Origin: Clostridium sp.
GTDB taxonomy: Bacteria; Cyanobacteriota; Vampirovibrionia; Gastranaerophilales; Gastranaerophilaceae
Direction of reading: 5' to 3'
DNA length: 64,000 nucleotides
NCBI GenBank assembly: GCA_018362895.1
Contig: JAHALR010000002.1
Coordinates: 154,855-218,854 of the forward strand
The notes under the pieces are model-generated. The model did no database searches and was not told the DNA's origin. It saw nothing but the letters and a program-made list of their open reading frames with translations. Below, piece by piece: positions 25,207 through 33,048 of the stretch (position 1 is the stretch's first letter; every line of letters begins with the position of its first letter). The translations under genes and the position numbers were made by a program.

Positions 25207-27999
25207 ATGAGAGACTTATCTAAAAAAACAAAAACAGTAATTTTATCGGTTGTAATTTTTCTTGTTATTCTGGCAGCCTTGCCTTTTATAGTATATCTAA
25301 AGGTGCTTCCTTCCATTGTTTCTAACCAATCGGCAATCTCTTACATTCAAGAGTATGTCAAAGAATCAATGAATATAGATTTGAAAATCGAAAAACCTGT
25401 CTTAAAGACACATTTGACACCGGTATTGGCATTTAAAGTTGATGAAATCTCTCTTAAAAAAGACAAAGATGTCCTTCTCTCTATAAAAAATCTTGATACC
25501 GTTGTCTCATTTAATAAAGTTTTTCAAAAAAGCATAGTATTGAAAAAAATCGGACTTGATTATTTTTATGCGGATGTGAATAAACTTTCATTACTTTCAG
25601 GTGAACAAAAAACTCAGACATCAAAGTCAGATTGGACTTTTGAATGGTTCGATGCTGTTTTATATTTGAAAAAATGTATGGTTGTTTATGATTTGGACAA
25701 AGATACTCATCTAAAATTGATGGGTAGTGATATGGAAATTACAAGTTCAAGAGAACCTAAGTTTGTACGTTTTAATATAAATGTAGATATTGCAAAAGGA
25801 AAAGAAAAATTAAAAATTTCGCTTTCTGACAAAGATAATGTTTACATAAAAGATCATAAACTTTTTGTAGATGCTGCGAGACTCGGTCTTAACAACTCCG
25901 GTGTATTCATTGATGCGGTTTCAGATGAGAAAAACAATTTTGAACTCAGCGTTTATTCACACAAATTTGATGTAAAAAATGCCGTTGAACTTCTTGAAAC
26001 AAATCTTGTAGTGCCAAACGGTGCAGAGATGCTTGCATTCTTTAAGGATATAAAAGGTGATTTTGACTTCAAAATTGATATGAACAAAAAAGGTATGGAC
26101 GGTTTTGTTAAAGTCAACAATGCTTCTTTAAAGATAATTCCTTTAAATAATTTGCCTGTAAATGTTCAAACAGGCTATGTTGGCATTGATTCGAAAAAAA
26201 TTGTTCTTAAAGATTTTAAAGGTTATTACGGCAATAGCAAAGTAAATAGAATAGATATGACGGGCTATATAACAGACTATTTGAAATCTGTTGATACAAA
26301 TATAGAAGCAACAGGTCTTGCAACAAATGAATTGACTGAAAAATATTTGTCTAAGGTTGTTGGATGTCCTTTAACTCTGACGGGAAATTCAGGTGCAAAA
26401 ATGATATTGAAATCCAAGTACAACAAAATTGATATGACCTGGATGTTTAAAATTGCTACCGGTGATGATATTCTGGTTGACGGTGCATCTTTGAGTCCTG
26501 TCGGATATGACAGGGCTGTTGTTGCTGATTTGCATCTTGACGGGAATAATCTGGATATAAAATCTATCAGGTATTTTATTGCTAAAGAATTAAATAAAGA
26601 TACAAAAAATGTAAAACCCATTTTGACTGTTGACGGAAACATGGATATAGCGACTTTGCAGGTTAAGAAGCTTGGTTTTAATATTCCCAAACCGCTTCCC
26701 AGCGAGTTTTTAAATGTTCTAATCGGACAAAGGCTGTTTAGAAAAGGTACTATTGCCGGTAATATGTATATGATTAACGATGGCAAGGTTCCTGTTTTAA
26801 AAGGAACACTTTCTATGCAAAAGGTCAGAATCCCAAGCCAGCGTTTGTCAATAAAGGATGCAAAACTTACAACAAACAAAAATACAGTGCATATTAATGC
26901 TTTTGGTCGTTTCAAACGCTCTGATTATAAATTTACAGGTGATATAAAAAATGAACTTTTGTTCCCTGTTGTTGTTAAAAATATTCACCTGACAGTTGAT
27001 AACATAGATGTGGAAAGAATTATTAATTCTATGAATCAGCAGAATACTTCTAATGTTTCTCCTGTTGTTCAAAATAAAGAACAATCGCTTGTTAGTGCTC
27101 AGGTTGATTCTGACGAAGGCAGCGATGATGCTTACACTTTTGATACAGGTCTTTTAATAGTAGAAAACTGTGTGTTAGAAGTGGTAAAAGGTTTTTATAA
27201 AGATATAAACTTTGGCAACCTTAAAGCTGCTCTGACTCTGGATAAAAACGGACTTTTGCAAATTAAATCTAACAAATTTGATTTTGCAGAAGGTATTTCC
27301 ACATTGAAGGTTGTTTGTGACCTTAAGAAGCATAACTATTATATCAGGCTTGGTGTAAAAGATATAAATTCTGATTTGATAGCCACAACATTGCTTGCAT
27401 TAAAAAAAGAAATTACAGGAAAGGCAATGGGGCTTATTGAACTTAATACTGATGACTCATTAAAGCTCAACGGAAGAATCAGATTTGATGTTAGCAACGG
27501 GACTATTCAGAAAGTCGGGCTGGTAGAATATGCTTTGAAATTCGCTGCATTATTCAGAAACCCCATGGCTATGATTAGTCCTTCTACGGTTGTTGATCTT
27601 GTGAACGTACCGGAGGGTAATTTTGATAAGATTAACGGTGATTTGCACATCAAAAACAATGTTGTTGAAAGAATAATGATTAAATCTTCTGCGCCGCAGC
27701 TGAGTTCTTTCATAATAGGTAGATTTGACCTTGAATCCAGAGATGCTTCCTTGCGGATTTATACAAAATTCAGTAATAAAAATAAGGGATTTGCCGGTTT
27801 TATGAGAAATATTTCTCTTAACAGTCTTGCCAACAGAGTGCCCTTGAGCAGCAGAAATGACAGTATGTATTATTCTGCTGAACTTGCTCAAATTCCTGAA
27901 ATTGATGCTGATGAAAAAGATTGTCAGGTATTTTTAACCAAAGTAGATGGAGATGTTGAGCATTTTAACTTCCTCTCATCTTTGAAAAAAATTAAATAA
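25207..27999 (+). CDS. AsmA/YhdP-like large envelope protein
   Basis: 930 aa from ATG 25207 (a TTG six bases upstream is in frame but less likely). One N-terminal membrane helix (about 10-32) anchors a long beta-rich periplasmic region with repeated strands (LKKIGLDYFYADVN, LSLKGRI-like), ending in a conserved-looking AsmA-C-like part (GLVEYALKFAALFRNP, VNVPEGNFDKINGDLHIKNNVVE). AsmA-family proteins are thought to bridge inner and outer membranes and carry phospholipids. With the MlaD-like protein at 32-33 kb it supports a two-membrane envelope. Exact subfamily uncertain. Confidence 0.8.
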   Translation: MRDLSKKTKTVILSVVIFLVILAALPFIVYLKVLPSIVSNQSAISYIQEYVKESMNIDLKIEKPVLKTHLTPVLAFKVDEISLKKDKDVLLSIKNLDTVVSFNKVFQKSIVLKKIGLDYFYADVNKLSLLSGEQKTQTSKSDWTFEWFDAVLYLKKCMVVYDLDKDTHLKLMGSDMEITSSREPKFVRFNINVDIAKGKEKLKISLSDKDNVYIKDHKLFVDAARLGLNNSGVFIDAVSDEKNNFELSVYSHKFDVKNAVELLETNLVVPNGAEMLAFFKDIKGDFDFKIDMNKKGMDGFVKVNNASLKIIPLNNLPVNVQTGYVGIDSKKIVLKDFKGYYGNSKVNRIDMTGYITDYLKSVDTNIEATGLATNELTEKYLSKVVGCPLTLTGNSGAKMILKSKYNKIDMTWMFKIATGDDILVDGASLSPVGYDRAVVADLHLDGNNLDIKSIRYFIAKELNKDTKNVKPILTVDGNMDIATLQVKKLGFNIPKPLPSEFLNVLIGQRLFRKGTIAGNMYMINDGKVPVLKGTLSMQKVRIPSQRLSIKDAKLTTNKNTVHINAFGRFKRSDYKFTGDIKNELLFPVVVKNIHLTVDNIDVERIINSMNQQNTSNVSPVVQNKEQSLVSAQVDSDEGSDDAYTFDTGLLIVENCVLEVVKGFYKDINFGNLKAALTLDKNGLLQIKSNKFDFAEGISTLKVVCDLKKHNYYIRLGVKDINSDLIATTLLALKKEITGKAMGLIELNTDDSLKLNGRIRFDVSNGTIQKVGLVEYALKFAALFRNPMAMISPSTVVDLVNVPEGNFDKINGDLHIKNNVVERIMIKSSAPQLSSFIIGRFDLESRDASLRIYTKFSNKNKGFAGFMRNISLNSLANRVPLSSRNDSMYYSAELAQIPEIDADEKDCQVFLTKVDGDVEHFNFLSSLKKIK

Positions 28000-28018
28000 C
28001 TATACATTGAGGTGACTT

Positions 28019-28561
28019 ATGGCTAAAAAAGTTTTGATTCTTTCTTCTTCTCCTAGAAAAAACGGAAACTCTGACCTGTTATGCAACAATTTTATGAAAG
28101 GGGCACAGGATGCAGGGCATGAGGTGGAGAAAATTTTTCTTAAGGAGAAGAAGATTAATTATTGTGTTGGCTGCGGATATTGCGCAAACAGCGGATATAA
28201 CGGATGTGCTCAAATAGATGACATGACAGACATTTTGAAAAAAATGCTGGAATCTGATGTTATTGTGATGGCTACCCCTGTGTATTTTTATACAATGTCC
28301 GCACAGATGAAAACACTTATAGATCGTTGTTGTGCTGTTTATACAAAAATTAAAAACAAAGAATTTTTCTTTATTATGACCGCAGCAGAAGGAGACAAGA
28401 GCCTTCTTGAAAGAACAAAAGACAGCTTTATGGGCTTTTTGGATTGTTTGGAGAATCCAAAAGACAGAGGAGCTGTTTATGCTGCCGGGGTCTGGGAAAA
28501 AGGTGAGGTGAACAACACAGTTTATCCTCAAGAAGCTTACAATGCAGGTTATAATATTTAA
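28019..28561 (+). CDS. Flavodoxin-like NAD(P)H-dependent FMN reductase
   Basis: 180 aa. The FMN phosphate loop is SSSPRKNGNSD at 9-19, followed by the conserved GCGYCANSGYNGC (Cys pairs near 52-63) and the ATPVYFYTMSAQMKTLIDR segment found in the iron-sulfur-flavoprotein/NADPH-FMN-reductase family. At this length it resembles small multimeric FMN reductases used by anaerobes against oxidative or quinone stress. GAGGTG precedes the ATG. Confidence 0.88.
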   Translation: MAKKVLILSSSPRKNGNSDLLCNNFMKGAQDAGHEVEKIFLKEKKINYCVGCGYCANSGYNGCAQIDDMTDILKKMLESDVIVMATPVYFYTMSAQMKTLIDRCCAVYTKIKNKEFFFIMTAAEGDKSLLERTKDSFMGFLDCLENPKDRGAVYAAGVWEKGEVNNTVYPQEAYNAGYNI

Positions 28562-28633
28562 AATTTTTTAAAAGGCTGATTTTCTAACCTGGTGTCGGAT
28601 GAACTGTTCTTTATCAAGTTGTAACTTTATTCT

Positions 28634-29023
28634 ATGATAGATTTTCAATGGTATCATTCTTTGAATCAGCCTCTTTTTATGCCTCCTGATTGGCTTTTTA
28701 GACCGGTGTGGGGTGTTTTATATCTGACGATTTTTCTTTCGTTGTTTTTGTTTTTGAGAAACGGAAATGTCAGCGAAAAGAAAATTCCGCTGACACTATT
28801 TATTGTTCAAATTGTTTTAAATTTTTTATGGACACCGATTTTTTTCGGTTATGGAAAAATTGGATTAGCCTTGATTGTTTGTCTATTGTTATGGCTGATT
28901 ATTCCTTTTTTAATCTTTTATTTTTATAAATACTCAAAATTGGCTTCTATAATGCTGCTACCATATTTTTTGTGGATAACATTTGCTTTATATTTGAATT
29001 TTGAGTTTTGGAGATTAAATTAA
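28634..29023 (+). CDS. TspO/MBR-family membrane protein
   Basis: 129 aa with about four to five membrane helices. Conserved family segments are visible: MPPDWLFRPVWGVLYLTIF near the N-terminus, LNFLWTPIFFG in the middle and LPYFLWITFALYLNFEFWRLN at the end. TspO proteins bind tetrapyrroles and sterol-like ligands. Slightly shorter than most (about 150-160 aa), missing part of helix 1. Overlaps the convergent TPR gene by 4 nt. Confidence 0.92.
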   Translation: MIDFQWYHSLNQPLFMPPDWLFRPVWGVLYLTIFLSLFLFLRNGNVSEKKIPLTLFIVQIVLNFLWTPIFFGYGKIGLALIVCLLLWLIIPFLIFYFYKYSKLASIMLLPYFLWITFALYLNFEFWRLN

Positions 29024-29736
29024 TATTTTATTGTGTCAATTACTTCACCTTCTGCCGGAGCAGTTCTGATTCCGCTTGAGGCAGGCTCTTCTTTTTGTGG
29101 AGCGAGTTCATCCATTTTTCTTGCTATCTTTCTGAAAAATTTGTAGTAAGCCATGCTTTGCGGATTGTTTTCATCTTTTGCATATGTTTCTGCATAACCA
29201 CGGATTTCAGGAGCTTTTGCACTGTATTTTATCAGTAAGTCTGTATGAGATTCCGGCTCTAATTTGTTTGAATATTCAGGATGTTCGTTTATCATTTCCT
29301 GCATTTCATTTAGAACTCTTGCTTGTCCTCCGTATGCAAGAATCACTTCATACATATCATCCAGTGCTTCTGAATACATTCCCAGCTTTTTTTTGCAGTC
29401 TATTCTATATTCATAGTAAACAGCTGCGCCATAGTTGGGCTGGTTATAAAAGTAGTTGAAGTCTTCGAGTGCTTTGTCATATTTTTCAAAGAAATAATAT
29501 AATTTTGCTCTCGCTATTCTTGCATCATTAAAAGATGGGTCAATTTCAAGTGCTTTTGTATATATATCAATTGCTCCGAGGCGGTTGTTTTTCCATTCAT
29601 AATCCAGCCCCTGTTTATAATAATATTCGGCATTTTTTTCTACTTCTTGTGCTTGAGTTTTTGCTTTTGCTAATACGGAGGATGTTGTTACTCCCGATAA
29701 TAATAAACATAAAAACAATAATAAAATCTTTTTCAT
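29020..29736 (-). CDS. Exported TPR protein
   Basis: 238 aa from ATG 29736, which has an AAGGGG site 7 nt upstream (a TTG six bases earlier is rejected). A signal peptide (KKILLLFLCLLLSGVTTSSVLAKA) is followed by at least two TPR units (AEYYYKQGLDYEWKNNRLGA..., NDARIARAKLYYFFEKYDKA...), a scaffold for protein-protein contacts in the periplasm. The C-terminus is Pro/Glu-rich. Partner unknown. Confidence 0.85.
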   Translation of the reverse strand: MKKILLLFLCLLLSGVTTSSVLAKAKTQAQEVEKNAEYYYKQGLDYEWKNNRLGAIDIYTKALEIDPSFNDARIARAKLYYFFEKYDKALEDFNYFYNQPNYGAAVYYEYRIDCKKKLGMYSEALDDMYEVILAYGGQARVLNEMQEMINEHPEYSNKLEPESHTDLLIKYSAKAPEIRGYAETYAKDENNPQSMAYYKFFRKIARKMDELAPQKEEPASSGIRTAPAEGEVIDTIKY

Positions 29737-29805
29737 TCTCAACCCCTTTTATTTTTCAGACAATATTAATAATAACATTCAATGTTATCAAACTGCAATA
29801 CATAC

Positions 29806-29843
29806 ATAAAAAATAACCGCCTTAGTTTGTTTTAAAGCGGTTA
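29806..29843 (-). terminator. Terminator of the 115-aa gene
   Basis: On the minus strand AACCGC pairs with GCGGTT across a 16-nt loop and is followed by ATTTTTTATG, just after the stop of the 115-aa gene. Confidence 0.65.
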
Positions 29844-29869
29844 GTTTTTCTTGATTATGCATGTGTTTA

Positions 29870-30217
29870 TTATTTGAAAAGTCCTTGAGTTTCGCTGTAA
29901 ATATATGCCTTTACATCAGATACTGAAGTTGCTTCTGAGCATAGTGTTGTGAAATCGAGGTTTGATAAATATGAGTCCAGCTTTGAAGCCAGCTGTGGAT
30001 ATTGTGCTTTCAGACTTGCTATATATGATCTTGCGGTAGATTTTGTTGTGTCTTCGCTCAGGAGTGTTGATGAGGTGTTGTCTTGAGTTGTTTGTTGTGT
30101 GTCTTCGGAAAAAAGTCCGTCTTCTTCTGTTTTTTTCTTTTTCTTTTCCTCTTCAGACAGTTGATTTGTTGATTGAACGCTTGATGATGAAGATAGTGAA
30201 CTTACCGAATTAACCAT
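29870..30217 (-). CDS. Hypothetical Ser/Thr-rich small protein
   Basis: 115 aa, not recognised. The N-terminal half is low complexity (SSLSSSSSVQST, a KKKKK run, repeated SEDT...TTQ). The C-terminal half is a helical segment (ARSYIASLKAQYPQLASKLDSYLSNL). No signal peptide. An excellent AAAGGAG site supports expression, and it has its own terminator. Its layout (disordered head, short helical tail) resembles the 101-aa protein at 54.4 kb. Confidence 0.65.
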   Translation of the reverse strand: MVNSVSSLSSSSSVQSTNQLSEEEKKKKKTEEDGLFSEDTQQTTQDNTSSTLLSEDTTKSTARSYIASLKAQYPQLASKLDSYLSNLDFTTLCSEATSVSDVKAYIYSETQGLFK

Positions 30218-30401
30218 TTCTTTTCTCCTTTTAAGTTAGTGTTGTATAACCTTATATGATAAAAATTCCCTTTTTTTATTGTTTTTACGTAGCTATAAAG
30301 AGCTATCTTTTTTTGAAAATTAAGTATTGCATTTTATATTTTTTTGATTTAAAACAGTGACGTAGCTAGACATTAATAACAAACTAGATAGTGTAATTAG
30401 A

Positions 30402-30935
30402 ATGAAAATCATCAATAAATTGTGTGAAAAGCTTGGTGAAAACAACAAGCCGATTTATACAGTTATGGCAATTGCGTGCGGAAAAGGTACTGTACGGCCG
30501 ATTTTGAGTATTACTGATAAAAAAGAGGCTCCTGATGCAAGAAAATATGCTGCATTAAGAGAGCTGATGACCGAGTTTATCGGTGTTCCGACGACGTTCG
30601 GGCTCGGGCTCCTCGGAGAAGGGCTGGCTTCTTTGTTAGCGAAAAAGGGAAGTGTAAAATATAAGAATGCAAATTCTGTATTATCTTTTCTCGGTATATG
30701 TAGTGCAGCAGGATATTTTGTTCCTAAATTCTGTAATATAGGTATGCCGCCTATAATGAAAAAGCTCATGCCGAATTATGATCCCAATGCTTCGGTGCCT
30801 AAAACATCTGCTTTGAATAAAAAATCGGCTTCTAATTTGTTGGAAAACAATATTCAGAAACGCAGAGAAGTCAATAGCTATGTATATCACGTAAATGCAA
30901 GTTCGCCGTATTTTCGTGCTGGAATGAGAGTGTAG
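30402..30935 (+). CDS. Hypothetical membrane protein, tandem paralogue A
   Basis: 177 aa, no known family. The core RP(32-33)-x5-DK(39-40)-x7-KYAA(48-51)-x2-E(54) is shared at identical spacing with the next gene. Hydrophobic Gly-rich segments follow (about 60-78 and 92-110). No ribosome-binding site is evident. Three nt separate its stop from the next ATG, so the pair is translationally coupled. Confidence 0.7.
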   Translation: MKIINKLCEKLGENNKPIYTVMAIACGKGTVRPILSITDKKEAPDARKYAALRELMTEFIGVPTTFGLGLLGEGLASLLAKKGSVKYKNANSVLSFLGICSAAGYFVPKFCNIGMPPIMKKLMPNYDPNASVPKTSALNKKSASNLLENNIQKRREVNSYVYHVNASSPYFRAGMRV

Positions 30936-30938
30936 ATT

Positions 30939-31511
30939 ATGAACGTTACACCGGTACAAAAAACACTAATAAATATTCGTAAAGTTGCTGCTAATCCTAA
31001 ATTTGCAGAATTTGCAAGAAATACAGTTTGTGCAATTTCTGTTGAAACGACCTTGAAAGCAACAGGCAGACCTGCTTTTATCTATTATGACAAACATGCA
31101 AACAAACAGTCTAAAAAATATGCTGCAACAAAAGAGTTTATATATCAAACTTTTTGTCTTGGATTATATTTAAGCTTTATCAAGCCATTGAGCAGTAAGG
31201 TATATTCTTTTGTAGGGCGTAAGCTTGCTTCTGAAAATCCTGAGAATAAAAGAAAACTCGTGCTTTATGACAATTTTCAGAAAAAAATTCAGAACTCAAA
31301 AGATGTGAAACTCAAAAAAAGACTTGAAAATCAGTTGAGTCATTTGCTTCATACAAATAAAGATTATCACTTTGGTAAAGGGGTAAAAGAATTCAGTTCA
31401 ATTGTTTCAACAGTATTTATATTAGCTTTGTGTGCGCCAATTGCTTCACAGATAATTCTTCACCCTGTGATGAATGCTATTTTCAAGGATAATAAAAATG
31501 CTAAAAATTAA
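30939..31511 (+). CDS. Hypothetical membrane protein, tandem paralogue B
   Basis: 190 aa. It shares RP(44-45)-x5-DK(51-52)-x7-KYAA(60-63)-x2-E(66) with the preceding gene, with the same spacing throughout, so the two are diverged duplicates. Hydrophobic segments lie at about 68-88 and 155-178, separated by a basic helix (KKIQNSKDVKLKKRLENQL). No function known. Confidence 0.7.
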   Translation: MNVTPVQKTLINIRKVAANPKFAEFARNTVCAISVETTLKATGRPAFIYYDKHANKQSKKYAATKEFIYQTFCLGLYLSFIKPLSSKVYSFVGRKLASENPENKRKLVLYDNFQKKIQNSKDVKLKKRLENQLSHLLHTNKDYHFGKGVKEFSSIVSTVFILALCAPIASQIILHPVMNAIFKDNKNAKN

Positions 31512-31555
31512 TTGGATTACGGTTAACGTGGCATAAGAAAGAATGCAAAAAAATT

Positions 31556-31640
31556 CGGAGAGGGTGGGATTTGAACCCACGGTACATTTCTGTACACAGA
31601 CTTTCGAGATCCGCACCTTAAGCCACTCGGACACCTCTCC
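31556..31640 (-). tRNA. tRNA-Ser (CGA)
   Basis: Read on the minus strand, a GGAGAGG/CCTCTCC acceptor, long variable arm (TGTAC/GTAC) and CTCGAAA anticodon loop identify a class II serine tRNA with anticodon CGA, reading UCG. The discriminator is G, as required for serine. CCA is not encoded. A run of seven T follows directly. Confidence 0.96.
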
Positions 31641-31681
31641 ACAACATCTATTTTATCTCAAAATCAATATTTGGTCATCAA

Positions 31682-32017
31682 TTATTTTTTGTGAAGCACT
31701 CCCGGGGCATCTTTGATAATATAGGGTCTTACGAAAGCATAAGTGCCGTAAAAAGCAGACAACGCTCCTGTAAAAGATAATGCTTTTGAAAATTTGGGGA
31801 GTTTTTGTGCCAGAAGTGAACCTATGGTGGCAAGAGTTGTGCCTGTCATTATACCAAGATATCCTTTGAAAATTGTTCTGGGAACAAGAATTGTGTCATT
31901 CATGTCAGACATATTTTTTGTATTTTCATGAAATTTTTCGAGAATACCTGATTTTTTTTTCGGCATAGGTTGAAGGTTTGACTGTGTAAAATTAGTTGTA
32001 ATAGTTTGCAGCTGCAT
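31682..32017 (-). CDS. Hypothetical small membrane protein
   Basis: 111 aa. A polar, Gln/Asn-rich N-terminus (QLQTITTNFTQSNLQ) leads to two hydrophobic hairpin segments (about 49-68 and 78-98). No recognised family. AGGGA lies 7 nt before the ATG. It sits between tRNA-Ser and the MlaD-like gene in the same orientation. Confidence 0.65.
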   Translation of the reverse strand: MQLQTITTNFTQSNLQPMPKKKSGILEKFHENTKNMSDMNDTILVPRTIFKGYLGIMTGTTLATIGSLLAQKLPKFSKALSFTGALSAFYGTYAFVRPYIIKDAPGVLHKK

Positions 32018-32060
32018 AATGTTTCCCTAAGTCTGTACTACAACTATAATACCTGAAAAA

Positions 32061-32972
32061 TTACGGCTTGCAACATCTTGTTTTCTTTGAGGGGATTGCT
32101 TTTCCGAATAAAATTCTCAAACCACCGAAGGGCTTTTTCATTGTTTCTTTTACACCGCAGGTGATTTCGTTTAGATTGCACAAAACCCCCTGTGCCTGAT
32201 ATAAAGCTGAGTCTACTCTGGGCATTGAGTTGTTCAATCCGGTTGTTGTTCCGGCAAGATTGCCGGATATATTTTGGAGATTTTGGGAAACATTATCTAG
32301 GTTGGAAACTGTGTTATCGAGTGACTGTTGACTTAGTGAATTGTTGAATTTTTGTGTAATGTTTTTTATGTTGTCTGTGGTTTGGGCTAGATTGCCTGAA
32401 GAAAGATAAATGTTTTTTTGATTTTCTTTGATTGTATCTTGAATAGTCACAAAAAGTGAACTCAGTTGTTTTAGGGATTCATCAAGATTTTCTGAACTGT
32501 TTAAGAGATTTTGTTTTATTTGCTCAAGCTCATCAGGATCTCTGTTTGCGAGATATGTTTCAACGTCAATTGTTGAGCTGCCGTTTATAATATTTCCGTT
32601 TGAAAGGAGGTATTGTGATGGATTTTTGGGGTAAATAAGCTCAATAAAATCAATTTCTTTTTTCTTTTTTTTCTCTTTTTTGAAAACAGCTGTCGTATTT
32701 ACAGGGAGCTTGAGTCCTTTGTAAGAGAGACGGACTCTTACATACGTGCTTTGACAGTCATGACATAACTCCATTTTGGTAACACGTCCTATTTTTAAGC
32801 CTTTGTAAAAAACATAAACTTTTTCATGCATAGGTCGAAGCTCTTTAAAATCAATTGTCAAATACAGCGAAGTAAGAAGTGTGTAAATATGTATACCAAG
32901 AAGAATTATCCCAACAATAAGGATAAGATTAATAATAAACATGTGTGACTTTATAAATTTCAATATTCTCAT
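32061..32972 (-). CDS. MCE/MlaD-type lipid-transfer protein
   Basis: 303 aa. One N-terminal membrane helix (about 12-33), one MCE domain (about 37-140; VYVFYKGLKIGRVTKMEL and YVRVRLSYKGLKLPVNTTAVF) and a long helical C-terminal region rich in N-x-x-x-L heptad-like repeats, ending in KPFGGLRILFGKAIPSK. MCE rings carry phospholipids between the membranes. The partner ATPase and permease (MlaF/MlaE) are not in the window. A run of six Lys-rich residues (KKEKKKKKE) interrupts the MCE domain. Confidence 0.88.
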   Translation of the reverse strand: MRILKFIKSHMFIINLILIVGIILLGIHIYTLLTSLYLTIDFKELRPMHEKVYVFYKGLKIGRVTKMELCHDCQSTYVRVRLSYKGLKLPVNTTAVFKKEKKKKKEIDFIELIYPKNPSQYLLSNGNIINGSSTIDVETYLANRDPDELEQIKQNLLNSSENLDESLKQLSSLFVTIQDTIKENQKNIYLSSGNLAQTTDNIKNITQKFNNSLSQQSLDNTVSNLDNVSQNLQNISGNLAGTTTGLNNSMPRVDSALYQAQGVLCNLNEITCGVKETMKKPFGGLRILFGKAIPSKKTRCCKP

Positions 32973-33048
32973 ATAAAATACAATATATTATTTAAAAATA
33001 TATTGTATTAGCTTGTATAATATGCCTTGCTGGCTAATTGTTAAAATT

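Noticed and set aside
26277..26915. Minus-strand 212-aa frame inside the AsmA-like gene
   Set aside because: Antisense to a long, well-supported gene; hydrophobic composition is a by-product of the opposite strand.
30287..30368. ACGTAGCTA repeated at 30287 and 30360
   Set aside because: A 9-bp match in AT-rich DNA with no other copies or symmetry; likely chance. The adjacent TAGCT/AGCTA hairpin with a T-run has no gene to terminate.
31446..31634. Minus-strand 62-aa frame overlapping tRNA-Ser (CGA)
   Set aside because: It is a translation of the tRNA itself (MSEWLKVR... is a common artefact of serine tRNAs).
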